In this document: piece by piece, positions 53,938 through 62,252 of the stretch
Layout: every line of letters starts with the position of its first letter
Position numbering within the stretch: the first letter of the stretch is position 1
Source: Neolewinella antarctica
Lineage (GTDB): Bacteria; Bacteroidota; Bacteroidia; Chitinophagales; Saprospiraceae
Reading direction: 5' to 3'
DNA length: 64,000 bases
Assembly (NCBI RefSeq): GCF_011927835.1
Contig: NZ_JAATJH010000004.1
Span: 419,837-483,836, forward strand
Notes under the pieces: model-generated
Seen by the model: the letters and a program-made list of their open reading frames with translations, nothing else
The model's database searches: none
What the model was told of the DNA's origin: nothing
Program-made: the position numbers and the translations under genes

Positions 53938-55020
53938 CTAGCTGTTAAAAAAGAGCCACTCCACCGCCTTAGGAAACTCCACCCCCCACCGAGCCTCATT
54001 ATGCTGCCCGTGCTCGTCAACCTCCACCCGGAAGTCCACCTGGTCGCTTTCCGTTTGCTTCTCCAACTCCCGACGAAAGCGTCGCATGTTGCTGACCATC
54101 GTCTTACTTTCCGCTTCTCCGCCGTAGAGGTATATTTTGCCGCGAAATTTGTCCGACATTTTCATCAGGTGAAAAGGAATTTTTGGCGTCACCCACAGGG
54201 AAGGGCTAAAGATCATCAGGCGTTCGTACACCCGGGGGTAAAGAATGCCGGCGTAAATACTCAGCAGGCCACCCATGGAACTACCTCCGACGCCGGTGTG
54301 TTCCGGTCCGGTGAGCGTCCGGAACTGCTGGTCGACGTAGGGTTTGAGGTGCTTGACGAGGAAGTCTACAAATCCACGGCCATCTCCTTTGCCCAGGCGC
54401 GTATTAAATGAGGGCGTGAATTCACTCACCCGCTTATCGGCGGCGTGGTCGATGGCGATGACGATCAGGTCACCCTGCCCTTTAGCGGCCATGCTAGCCA
54501 AGCGCTTATCGACGCCCCAGGAGCCGTAGGGGGCGTGCTCCTCCAGTAGGTTTTGTCCGTCCTGTAGGTAAAGTACGGGGTAATGTTTGTCGGTTTCGTA
54601 GTAGTCGTGGGGGAGGAGGGCGGCGATCCGGCGGGTGCGGATCAGGGTGGGAATCTCAAACTTTTCGCTGAGGACCTCGATCTTCGGTAGCAACTCGTCG
54701 CGGTAGTTCAGGCCTTTGTTGGCCCAAGTGACGACCAGGTCGGGGACGGACCAGTCTTCGGCCACGAACCGCGTGTGGTTGAAGGTGCTTGCGCCGTAGG
54801 GGCCCAGCTCGACGGCTTCCCAACCGCCCCGGGTGTACTTGTACTCGACGCGGTCCGTACCTTCCGGCAGGTCAACGTCGACGGAGTATTCGTTGGGCTG
54901 GCCGGAGGGAAGGAGGCGGTAAGCCTCTTTGGCCACGGACCAGCTATTGAACGTACCGGCCACAAAAATGGGGCGGTCGTCGTCGGTATCGGTAACTAGG
55001 TGTAAAGTCTTGCGGGGCAT
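53938..55020 (-). CDS. esterase with N-terminal glycogen-binding-like (CBM48/CBM20) domain
   Basis: 360 residues. Residues 1-95 are a starch/glycogen-binding beta-sandwich (PIFVAGTFNSWSVAKEAYRL, NEYSVDVDLPEGTDRVEYKY), the E-set form found in AMPK beta and branching enzymes. From about 115 an esterase-D/Fes-like alpha/beta hydrolase follows: HYPVLYLQDGQNLLEE, DLIVIAIDHAADKRVSE, GVGGSSMGGLLSIYAG (nucleophile Ser near 247), and a C-terminal DEHGQHNEARW with the catalytic His. No signal peptide. It could deacylate a carbohydrate-bound or ferric-siderophore-like ester; Fes-type enterobactin esterases have a similar two-domain layout. Substrate unknown. Confidence 0.82.
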   Translation of the reverse strand: MPRKTLHLVTDTDDDRPIFVAGTFNSWSVAKEAYRLLPSGQPNEYSVDVDLPEGTDRVEYKYTRGGWEAVELGPYGASTFNHTRFVAEDWSVPDLVVTWANKGLNYRDELLPKIEVLSEKFEIPTLIRTRRIAALLPHDYYETDKHYPVLYLQDGQNLLEEHAPYGSWGVDKRLASMAAKGQGDLIVIAIDHAADKRVSEFTPSFNTRLGKGDGRGFVDFLVKHLKPYVDQQFRTLTGPEHTGVGGSSMGGLLSIYAGILYPRVYERLMIFSPSLWVTPKIPFHLMKMSDKFRGKIYLYGGEAESKTMVSNMRRFRRELEKQTESDQVDFRVEVDEHGQHNEARWGVEFPKAVEWLFFNS

Positions 55021-55064
55021 AAGGCCAGGTAATTCTGGCGCGAAGGTAGGTAATTGAGGCTACG

Positions 55065-55610
55065 CTAATCTAGGTCGCCGACGGCCTGTACGGACCATTC
55101 GAGGCGGGCGTCAAATGATATTGTGGTGACGTTTACGGGGAAAAGCACGACTTCTACCCGCATCTGTTCGCCGAGAAAGGTCTCCCGGGCGTTGACGAGG
55201 CTGGGGTTAAGGTTGACGGTTCTCAAGTTGCGATTGACGAGGTCGTCCACGGTAAAAATGAGTTGGGCTGGGTCGCAGCCAGTCCGCTGGCCCAGGGGGC
55301 AGGCGCGTAGTTCGATGCGCCTGATCTCATTAAAATTGTCGCCGGTCAGGGACACTACACGGGCGCGAAAACCACCGATTAGATCAATGTCATCAGCCGT
55401 AACGTTCGCTCGGGCGATTTCCTCGGCAAACCTAGTCGGCAGCGATGCTTGTGGAGCCACTATCGTGCTGTTGCTCTGCTGGCCGGCCGGGATGACGAAG
55501 TCATGAACCGGGTATTGTACTTCAAACAAGCGCTCACCTTCAGCATTACCCAAGCAGCCCAGAATAGTTAACAGCGAAAACGCGGCGGAGAAGTAGAAGA
55601 ATTTGGCCAT
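55065..55610 (-). CDS. small lipoprotein of unknown function
   Basis: 181 residues from the ATG giving MAKFFYFSAAFSLLTILGCLGN, a lipoprotein signal with lipobox ILGC; the longer upstream frame is unlikely to be translated. The mature part is beta-rich (DIDLIGGFRARVVSLTGDNF, RRIELRACPLGQRTGCDPAQ, RVEVVLFPVNVTTISFDARL) with a single Cys pair around CPLGQRTGC. Not recognised. Just downstream (in its direction) lies the esterase gene at 45 bp, so the two may be one transcript. Confidence 0.7.
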   Translation of the reverse strand: MAKFFYFSAAFSLLTILGCLGNAEGERLFEVQYPVHDFVIPAGQQSNSTIVAPQASLPTRFAEEIARANVTADDIDLIGGFRARVVSLTGDNFNEIRRIELRACPLGQRTGCDPAQLIFTVDDLVNRNLRTVNLNPSLVNARETFLGEQMRVEVVLFPVNVTTISFDARLEWSVQAVGDLD

Positions 55611-55783
55611 ACGGCGAGTGCAAGGTTGGTGGGGGAAGAGCGGTGGAGAGTAGATAACGCCCGTAATTCCCGTAAAGGTATACTGAATTTGCCCCTCAAA
55701 CATTGCTCAGAAAAACTCGCCCTTTGCACCTGCGCGACGCGACAGTTAATCCCGATTTAATCGTGTAACCGCGCCCGAATATC

Positions 55784-55791
55784 TACCTTTG
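55784..55791 (+). promoter_or_regulatory. -7 box of pyrH
   Basis: TACCTTTG, a perfect TAnnTTTG, 33 nt before the ATG; no good -33. Confidence 0.45.
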
Positions 55792-55816
55792 TCCATCGAA
55801 CAAACCAACCCCCGCC

Positions 55817-56530
55817 ATGGCCCTGAAGTACCGTCGAGTAATGTTGAAACTGAGTGGCGAAACCCTGATGGGTGACCAACAATACGGAATCGACTCCAAA
55901 ATGCTGGTTTATTACACCAAGCAGATTAAGGACCTCATCGACATCGGCGTGGAGGTCGCCGTGGTCATTGGTGGCGGGAATATCTTCCGGGGCCTGAGCG
56001 CCGCGGAATCCGGCGTCGAACGGACCCAGGGCGACTACATGGGGATGCTCGCCACGGTCATCAACGGTATGGCCCTCCAGAGTATGATGGAAACCCACGG
56101 CGTGTACACCCGCCTCATTTCCGCCATCAAGATGGAGCAGATCGCCGAGCCCTACATTCGCCGCCGCGCCATGCGCCACCTCGAAAAAGGCCGCGTCGTG
56201 ATCTTTTCCGGCGGCACGGGTAATCCCTACTTCACCACCGACAGCGCCGCCGCCCTGCGCGCCAACGAGATTAAAGCCGACGTCATCCTCAAGGGTACCC
56301 GCGTCGACGGTATCTACTCCGCCGACCCAGAAAAAGACCCGGACGCGGTGAAGTACGACCACATTACGTATAAGGAAGTGATGCAAAAAGGCTTGCAGGT
56401 CATGGACCAGGCCGCCTTTGCGCTCTGCGGCGAAAATGACCTGCCCATCATAGTATTCGACATCAACGAGCCGTCTAACCTCCGCAAGATTATGTTTGGG
56501 GAGCAGGTGGGGACGCTGGTGACGAATTGA
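55817..56530 (+). CDS. pyrH: UMP kinase
   Basis: 237 residues. [66 protein letters not shown] and [19 protein letters not shown] are the amino-acid-kinase-fold blocks of bacterial PyrH. It phosphorylates UMP to UDP with ATP for pyrimidine nucleotide supply. Single gene, with a clear -7 element. Confidence 0.96.
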   Translation: MALKYRRVMLKLSGETLMGDQQYGIDSKMLVYYTKQIKDLIDIGVEVAVVIGGGNIFRGLSAAESGVERTQGDYMGMLATVINGMALQSMMETHGVYTRLISAIKMEQIAEPYIRRRAMRHLEKGRVVIFSGGTGNPYFTTDSAAALRANEIKADVILKGTRVDGIYSADPEKDPDAVKYDHITYKEVMQKGLQVMDQAAFALCGENDLPIIVFDINEPSNLRKIMFGEQVGTLVTN

Positions 56531-56553
56531 GGAAGTTCTTGCTTAGGCCTGTA

Positions 56554-57333
56554 CTAGAACGCATAGTTGATGGAGCCCATTAGTTGGTGTTCGCGGGTAC
56601 TACTTCTGTAGGCAACGCCGGCTGGCTGCCCTTGAAAGGTGATATTGGGTGAGTCGGGGAAACTACAAAAGCAGTCGAAATAGAGGACTTTAGCCTCGGA
56701 TTTAATAAAAGCGTCAAAACCATACCGGAGTCCAATCGATAGTTTTGAGGTGATATCGAAATAGGTAGTAATTACCGTTTGTAGCCTGAATTTTCCGGAC
56801 GTCACCGCGTAATCCGCATCGTCGGCAACTCGGGCATCGTAGACGATCGCTTCATCAAACTTAGCGTCGAAAGTTTTGTAAGGGCCGGGAAGCCGTTCGT
56901 ATGGCTGGGTGGGGATACTCACCACGATTGCCGACCCGTTACCTAAGCGCCGCGCACCCCTCAATTGTAAGCCTAGTCGTAAGTCGCCTATTTTCCGTTC
57001 TACGCCAGTTGCGAAAGTCAACCGATCATCCTGGCCAGTCACCAGAACGGGCAGGGTTGAATAGTCCGAAACATAAATTCGTGAAGGCATCTCCGGACGG
57101 GGTGCCGCGATTTCCCAGTCCATATTTGTTCTTTCTACGCCGGCACTGATTACCCACGTATAAGCGGGGTTAATGGGAACCCGGTAATCTAGGCGGATAC
57201 CGTACGCGAATTCATGACTAACCTCGGCGGCATTTTTACCTGCCTCTAGACCGAGACTAAAGCCCGTGTACTGAGCGGAGAGCGTGCTGGCTACTGAACT
57301 GAGTACCAGCAGAAACAAGAGACAATATTTCAT
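56554..57333 (-). CDS. outer-membrane beta-barrel-like protein
   Basis: 259 residues with signal peptide MKYCLLFLLVLSSVASTLSAQ. The mature part has alternating amphipathic strands (GFSLGLEAGKNAAEVSHEFA, YGIRLDYRVPINPAYTWVIS, LRLGLQLRGARRL, KLSIGLRYGFDAFIKS) and ends in STREHQLMGSINYAF with a C-terminal Phe, the signature recognised by the BAM complex. Probably an 8-10-strand barrel. An internal SKVLYFDCFCSFPDS-like loop carries two Cys. Function unknown. Confidence 0.75.
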   Translation of the reverse strand: MKYCLLFLLVLSSVASTLSAQYTGFSLGLEAGKNAAEVSHEFAYGIRLDYRVPINPAYTWVISAGVERTNMDWEIAAPRPEMPSRIYVSDYSTLPVLVTGQDDRLTFATGVERKIGDLRLGLQLRGARRLGNGSAIVVSIPTQPYERLPGPYKTFDAKFDEAIVYDARVADDADYAVTSGKFRLQTVITTYFDITSKLSIGLRYGFDAFIKSEAKVLYFDCFCSFPDSPNITFQGQPAGVAYRSSTREHQLMGSINYAF

Positions 57334-57446
57334 TCTTAGCTATTTTGCTAGTAGACGTCGGTGTGATTATGAATCGTTGGTACTGGACGTGTTAAAACAT
57401 CCCGGGGGTGCGGAAAAAGTGAAACTTCATCGATGTCAAAATTAAG

Positions 57447-57478
57447 TTGCTCGAACAACATTTGCCACGCTATCTTTA
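57447..57478 (+). promoter_or_regulatory. promoter of phhA
   Basis: TTG at 57447-57449, 21-nt spacer, TATCTTTA at 57471-57478 (one mismatch), 21 nt before the ATG. Confidence 0.6.
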
Positions 57479-57499
57479 TTCTATAATAAAGCCACCACC

Positions 57500-58231
57500 A
57501 TGACCGCCACCTTCAGCCCTTTTCAAGACTACTCCGCCTACACGCCAGCCGATTATGCCGTCTGGCAAAAATTAACCGCCCGGCAACTAACTACGCTGAG
57601 CGATTACGCCTGTGAAGAGTACAATGACTGTGTCAAAGCCCTTCACCCGGTCATTTCTCCGGAGCAACCGCCCCGCTTCGACGAACTGAACGAGCAACTC
57701 AAAGCCGCTTACGGCTGGTCGATCAAGGTGGTCCCCGGATTTTTACCCGTCGATGAGTTCTTCGGTTTACTGGCGAATAAGCGCTTCTGCTCCAGCACCT
57801 GGCTGCGCACCGAAAAGCAGCTCGACTACATCGAAGAGCCCGACATGTTCCACGACATCTTCGGCCACATCCCGCTCTACCTGAATGCCGACTACGCCAG
57901 TTTCGCCCAGAAACTCGGAGCGCTCGGCGTCAAATACCACGACGACGAGGAGAAAATTACCCAGCTGCAACGCCTTTACTGGTTCACGATCGAGTTCGGC
58001 GTCATCCGCCAGCACGGCGAGTTGAAGGTGTACGGCGCGGGCATTTGTAGCAGCTACGGTGAGGTATTACACGTGTTTAACGATTCGAAAGTAGAAGTGG
58101 TTCCCTTCGATCTCGATGCGGTGCTCCAACAGGATTTCATTATTTCCGAAGTTCAAAACAAGTATTTTGCCATCAACGACTTTTCCGAGCTCTGGGCCGT
58201 CGTTGACGAGTTGGGGGCACGCTGGAGCTAA
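57500..58231 (+). CDS. phhA: phenylalanine 4-monooxygenase
   Basis: 243 residues, a single catalytic domain of the aromatic amino acid hydroxylases. Iron ligands His118 and His123 (DMFHDIFGHIPLYLN) and Glu165 (YWFTIEFGVI) are present, with the tetrahydropterin-site block GFLPVDEFFGLLANKRF. It hydroxylates phenylalanine to tyrosine with tetrahydrobiopterin and oxygen. No regulatory ACT domain, as usual in bacteria. The stop codon is followed immediately by a variant of the dispersed GC repeat. Confidence 0.93.
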   Translation: MTATFSPFQDYSAYTPADYAVWQKLTARQLTTLSDYACEEYNDCVKALHPVISPEQPPRFDELNEQLKAAYGWSIKVVPGFLPVDEFFGLLANKRFCSSTWLRTEKQLDYIEEPDMFHDIFGHIPLYLNADYASFAQKLGALGVKYHDDEEKITQLQRLYWFTIEFGVIRQHGELKVYGAGICSSYGEVLHVFNDSKVEVVPFDLDAVLQQDFIISEVQNKYFAINDFSELWAVVDELGARWS

Positions 58232-58233
58232 GG

Positions 58234-58249
58234 GCGCGGACGCAGGTGC
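58234..58249 (-). repeat. dispersed GC repeat variant touching the phhA stop codon
   Basis: GCGCGGACGCAGGTGC, two changes from consensus; two bases (GG) separate it from the stop codon. Confidence 0.6.
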
Positions 58250-58348
58250 TAGGTTTGTGGGTAGGCAACGATTCAACGTACCACCTATCTTACCCCGGTG
58301 GGGTGAGCTGAGTAGCGACGGTGCCGTTTCCGCAACGCGCAGAACAGC

Positions 58349-58356
58349 TACCTTTG
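58349..58356 (+). promoter_or_regulatory. -7 box upstream of pth
   Basis: TACCTTTG, a perfect TAnnTTTG, 4 nt before an ATG at 58361. The start of transcription would fall at or inside that ATG, which favours the downstream ATG as the true pth start. Confidence 0.5.
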
Positions 58357-58429
58357 TCCCATGCGCACCTTTCTCCGCCGGCTATTCAACCTGTTGTCAG
58401 AGCCAACTGCGGAAGCAACCCCCAACCCC

Positions 58430-59047
58430 ATGAAGTTCCTAGTCGTCGGCCTCGGCAACCCCGGAGATAAATACGCCGAAACCCGCCACAACATTGGCTT
58501 CAAAGTCATCGAATCTTTAGCCGGCGACTGGCAAAATGTCAGCCACGGTCAACTGGCGCGGATCAAGCACCGGGGTAAACAAGTGCTACTACTTAAGCCG
58601 GACACCTTTATGAACCTGAGTGGTAAGGCCGTTCGTTACTGGCTCCAAAAGGAAGGTATCCCCAAAGAAAACCTACTCGTCGTTGTCGACGACCTCCACC
58701 TGGATTTTGCCAACATCCGTCTACGAGGTAAAGGCGCTGATGCCGGTCATAACGGGTTGAAATCCATCGACCAACTAAACGATGGCAATAAGTATGCCCG
58801 CCTCCGCTGCGGCATCGGGCGCGATTTCCACCCCGGTGAGCAAGCTAACTACGTCCTGAGTGAATGGACGGAGACAGAACGTAAAGGCTTACCCGACTTG
58901 GTCAAAACCGCCGGCGAGATGGTACTGAGTTTCTGCGGCCACGGACTGCAAAACACAATGAGCAAGTTCAACAACAAGCCGAAAAAGGAGAAGGAGGCGA
59001 AACCTTCGGATGGCAATAAAGAAGTAGGCACGCCAAAAGCGGAATAA
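58430..59047 (+). CDS. pth: peptidyl-tRNA hydrolase
   Basis: 205 residues from the ATG giving MKFLVVGLGNPGDKYAETRH, the family N-terminus with Asn10 and catalytic His20. Other blocks: LKPDTFMNLSGKAV, VVVDDLHLDFANIRLRGKG (catalytic Asp), GHNGLKSIDQ and RCGIGRDFHPGEQANYVLSE. It rescues tRNAs by cleaving peptidyl-tRNA. A 23-residue upstream extension from 58361 is possible but not conserved and lies on the predicted transcription start. The C-terminal 30 residues are a Lys/Glu-rich tail. Confidence 0.93.
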   Translation: MKFLVVGLGNPGDKYAETRHNIGFKVIESLAGDWQNVSHGQLARIKHRGKQVLLLKPDTFMNLSGKAVRYWLQKEGIPKENLLVVVDDLHLDFANIRLRGKGADAGHNGLKSIDQLNDGNKYARLRCGIGRDFHPGEQANYVLSEWTETERKGLPDLVKTAGEMVLSFCGHGLQNTMSKFNNKPKKEKEAKPSDGNKEVGTPKAE

Positions 59048-59181
59048 TGCTTTGTGGTTAATTGTGACTGTTACTGTCGCTTAGAGCTCTTACTTCTCAA
59101 TCGCTAGATTACTTCCAAAGGAGCCTCCCCCCAAAACTAGTCTGGTACTTTGCGGTTACACCGGGGATTAACTAACCTCTT

Positions 59182-60705
59182 TTGAAGACACAAATCACCG
59201 TTATCGGCGCCGGTTTCTCCGGCCTTTCCGCCGCCTGCTACCTCGCTCGCGAAGGTTATCAGGTGCGCATCCTCGAGAAAAACGAAGGACTGGGTGGTCG
59301 TGCCCGGACCTTCTCCGCCGAAGGGTTTCAGTTCGATATGGGGCCCAGTTGGTACTGGATGCCGCAGGTCTTCGAAGACTTCTTCAACGATTTTGGTTCT
59401 TCCGCCGCGGAGCACTACGACCTTATCCGGCTCGACCCGAGCTACGAGATCTACTTCGGCAAAGGTGACCGCATGGACGTCCCCGCCTCTACGGAAGAAC
59501 TGTACGCGCTTTTCGAAAGACTCGAGCCAGGTAGCTCCACCAACCTCAAAAAATTTCTTTCCGAAGCGGAGTACAAATACCGTGTGGGTCTAGGTGAGTT
59601 TGTCCAGAAACCTGGGCACAGCATCCTGGACTTTGCGGATTTCCGCGTCGTTAAAGCCGCGATGAAGCTGCAGATGTTGACCGATATGTCTACCTATGTC
59701 CGCAAACTCTTTAAGCATCCGCAATTGCGCGAGCTGCTGGAATTCCCCGTCCTGTTTCTCGGGGCAACGCCCGCCGATACGCCTGCGCTCTACAGTCTGA
59801 TGAACTACGCTGACCTGGAGTTAGGCACCTGGTACCCGATGGGCGGCATGCACAAGATCATCGAAGGTATGGTTTCCGTGGCGGAAGGCTTGGGAGTCGA
59901 GATTATTGCTGGTTCCCCCGTCGCGAGTGTACAAACTAAGAAAGGCAAGGTCGAAACCGTTACGGTTGCCAACGGCTCTGTCTACCAAACGGACGTACTC
60001 ATTTGCGGAGCTGATTACCACCATTTCGAGCAGCAGGTCCTTGATCCAGTAGACAGAGTCTACAACGAAGCTTACTGGAAAAAGCGCGTGATGGCACCTT
60101 CGAGTCTGCTCTTCTACGTAGGGATAGATCGGAAAATTCCCGACCTCCACCACCACACGCTGTTCTTTGATGCGGATTTCGATCGGCACGCCCACGAAAT
60201 TTATACCGAACCGGCCTGGCCGGAAGATCCCCTCTTCTACGTCTGCGCCCCTTCCATCACCGACCCTAGCGTCGGCCCGGAAGGCAAAGAGAATTTATTT
60301 TTCCTCTTACCCCTTGCCTCCGAGATTGAAGACACGCCAGAGCAGCGCGAGAAGTACTGGAACTTGATGTGTGATCGTTTTGAGGGAAGAACTGGTGTAG
60401 ACATTCGTCCTCACGTTGTTTACAAACGAGGGTTCGCCCACAAAGAATTTAAGGAAGACTACAACGCCTACCGGGGTAATGCCTATGGTTTGGCTAATAC
60501 CCTGACCCAAACTGCCTTCCTCAAACCGAAACTTCGCAGTAAAAAGCTGAAAAATCTATGGTACACCGGCCAACTCACTACCCCCGGCCCCGGAATGCCC
60601 CCCAGCATCATCTCGGGCGAAGTAGCCGCTCGCGACGTTCATACAGACATCACCGGCAAGAAAGATCTTACCCCTTACCCCCAGCCAGTCGTTCAGCATG
60701 CTTGA
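59182..60705 (+). CDS. crtI: phytoene desaturase
   Basis: 507 residues from TTG (stop codon upstream in frame excludes an ATG). FAD-binding VIGAGFSGLSAACYLAREGY at 6-25, followed by EKNEGLGGRARTFSAEGFQF and DMGPSWYWMP. The C-terminal signature GQLTTPGPGMPPSIISGE is diagnostic of bacterial CrtI. It introduces double bonds into phytoene to give lycopene or a partly desaturated product. First of four overlapping or tightly spaced carotenoid genes; it overlaps crtB by 8 nt. A likely -7 box, GGTACTTTGCGG, is 29 nt upstream. Confidence 0.93.
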   Translation: MKTQITVIGAGFSGLSAACYLAREGYQVRILEKNEGLGGRARTFSAEGFQFDMGPSWYWMPQVFEDFFNDFGSSAAEHYDLIRLDPSYEIYFGKGDRMDVPASTEELYALFERLEPGSSTNLKKFLSEAEYKYRVGLGEFVQKPGHSILDFADFRVVKAAMKLQMLTDMSTYVRKLFKHPQLRELLEFPVLFLGATPADTPALYSLMNYADLELGTWYPMGGMHKIIEGMVSVAEGLGVEIIAGSPVASVQTKKGKVETVTVANGSVYQTDVLICGADYHHFEQQVLDPVDRVYNEAYWKKRVMAPSSLLFYVGIDRKIPDLHHHTLFFDADFDRHAHEIYTEPAWPEDPLFYVCAPSITDPSVGPEGKENLFFLLPLASEIEDTPEQREKYWNLMCDRFEGRTGVDIRPHVVYKRGFAHKEFKEDYNAYRGNAYGLANTLTQTAFLKPKLRSKKLKNLWYTGQLTTPGPGMPPSIISGEVAARDVHTDITGKKDLTPYPQPVVQHA

Positions 60706-61534
60706 TCTTTATAAAAAAACCTGTAGGGAGTGCGCATCCCTGATTACCCGCCGCTACAGCACCAGCTTTAGCATGGGTATCCGTGTGTTCGACCAGCCTT
60801 TGCGTGCCCCGATCTATGGCATCTACGGCTTCGTGCGTTTTGCCGATGAGATCGTGGATACTTTTCACGGACATAACAAGGAACAGTTACTAGCTCGCTT
60901 CCGGCGCGATACTTATCAAGCCATCGAAGAAGGCATCAGTCTGAATCCCGTACTTCAGGCTTTCCAGGAAGTAGCCAACCGTTACAGCATCGGCCGCGAT
61001 CTGATCGATCCGTTTCTGGATAGCATGGCGATGGATCTCGAAGTAAGCCGTTATCACGATGGGCTCTATAAGGAATACATTTACGGTAGCGCCGAAGTCG
61101 TTGGCTTGATGTGCCTCAAGGTTTTCCTCGATGGCGACGTGGCGGAGTACGAAAGACTGAAAGCACCGGCCTGCGCGCTGGGCTCAGCCTTCCAGAAGAT
61201 TAACTTCCTCCGGGACATCAAGAGCGACTACGAAGAGCGCGGCCGGGTCTACTTCCCAGGCGTGGACTACAATAAATTCACGAATGAGGTTAAGAAAGAG
61301 ATCGAAGCGGACATCAAAGCTGATTTCGATTTTGCCTATACGGGGATAAAGCAACTGCCGCATTCCGCCCGCCTCGGTGTCTACCTAGCCTACGTGTACT
61401 ACACCAAGCTTTTTCAGAAGATTAAAAACTCTCCCGCTACGCAAATCGCCGACGAGCGTATTCGCGTCCCGGATAGCCGTAAGGTCTACCTGCTGGCCAG
61501 CAGTGCCGTAAAGCATCGCTTCAACTTACTGTAA
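60698..61534 (+). CDS. crtB: phytoene synthase
   Basis: 278 residues. First aspartate-rich motif FADEIVD (Asp50, Asp54) and second NFLRDIKSDYEERGRVYFP near 170-188, plus YSTSFSMGIRVF at the N-terminus, are complete for the squalene/phytoene synthase fold. It condenses two geranylgeranyl diphosphates to phytoene. Overlaps the crtI stop; 13 bp before the hydratase-like gene. Confidence 0.94.
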   Translation: MLDLYKKTCRECASLITRRYSTSFSMGIRVFDQPLRAPIYGIYGFVRFADEIVDTFHGHNKEQLLARFRRDTYQAIEEGISLNPVLQAFQEVANRYSIGRDLIDPFLDSMAMDLEVSRYHDGLYKEYIYGSAEVVGLMCLKVFLDGDVAEYERLKAPACALGSAFQKINFLRDIKSDYEERGRVYFPGVDYNKFTNEVKKEIEADIKADFDFAYTGIKQLPHSARLGVYLAYVYYTKLFQKIKNSPATQIADERIRVPDSRKVYLLASSAVKHRFNLL

Positions 61535-61547
61535 ATCTTCGTCCGGC

Positions 61548-62252
61548 TTGAGTACTGACTCCAAACTTGTTTCCCCGACTGTACTGTCGACATTTGAGCG
61601 CTATTTCGGCGCTTTTCTGTTATTTGCTTTTGCCTCGGGCACGCTAGCACATTTGCTCCCCGCCGTATTGCCCATCACTCGCTACACTACGGACGGCTTA
61701 CTGCTAGTGCTGAACGGTGTACTGCTGTATACCATCTACGTGCGTAATCGAGATGACGCATTGCTCTGGTGGTTAGTCGTTGCTTACGTATTCACCTTCG
61801 CTACGGAAGCCATTGGGGTAGCAACCGGTGCCATCTTTGGGGAGTATGCCTACGGACCAACCATGTGGGCACAGTGGCTCGACGTTCCCTTCGTCATCGC
61901 GCTGAACTGGTGCGCACTCACCCTCGCCTGTAATGAATTAGCGGTGAGAATATTCGGAGACCCCGCCAAGAATAATAAGAGTTTCCTTCTACGCTCCGTT
62001 ATCGTATCCTTAGTTGCTGGAACGCTGACTGCCTTGTACGATGTAGTTATCGAACCGGTCGCCATTAAGCTTGACTATTGGAATTGGGCCGCGGTTGACA
62101 TCCCACTTCAGAATTACTTTGCCTGGGCGCTGGTCGCCTTCATGATCTCCCTACCCTTACATTTACTTAAGATCCGCTTCCGTAGTCCGCTACTATTAAT
62201 CTACTTCTTCGCACAGCTTTTCTTCTTTGTCGTCCTCAATATCCTGTTATGA
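61548..62252 (+). CDS. carotenoid biosynthesis membrane protein, CruF-like
   Basis: 234 residues, starting at TTG 13 bp after crtB; no ATG is available. Six or seven hydrophobic segments. The blocks ATEAIGVATGAIFGEYAYGP, FVIALNWCALTLA, LTALYDVVIEPVAIKLDYWN and IPLQNYFAWALVAF match the CruF/DUF422 family (carotenoid 1',2'-hydratase in bacteria, bisanhydrobacterioruberin hydratase in archaea). In marine Bacteroidota a CruF enzyme hydrates the open end of a monocyclic carotene on the route to saproxanthin or myxol. Its stop overlaps the crtY start by 4 nt. Confidence 0.82.
   Translation: MSTDSKLVSPTVLSTFERYFGAFLLFAFASGTLAHLLPAVLPITRYTTDGLLLVLNGVLLYTIYVRNRDDALLWWLVVAYVFTFATEAIGVATGAIFGEYAYGPTMWAQWLDVPFVIALNWCALTLACNELAVRIFGDPAKNNKSFLLRSVIVSLVAGTLTALYDVVIEPVAIKLDYWNWAAVDIPLQNYFAWALVAFMISLPLHLLKIRFRSPLLLIYFFAQLFFFVVLNILL

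Noticed and set aside
55715..55750. GCACCTGCGCGACGCGAC before pyrH as a further copy of the GC repeat
   Set aside because: Too diverged (several mismatches and an indel) to count with confidence.
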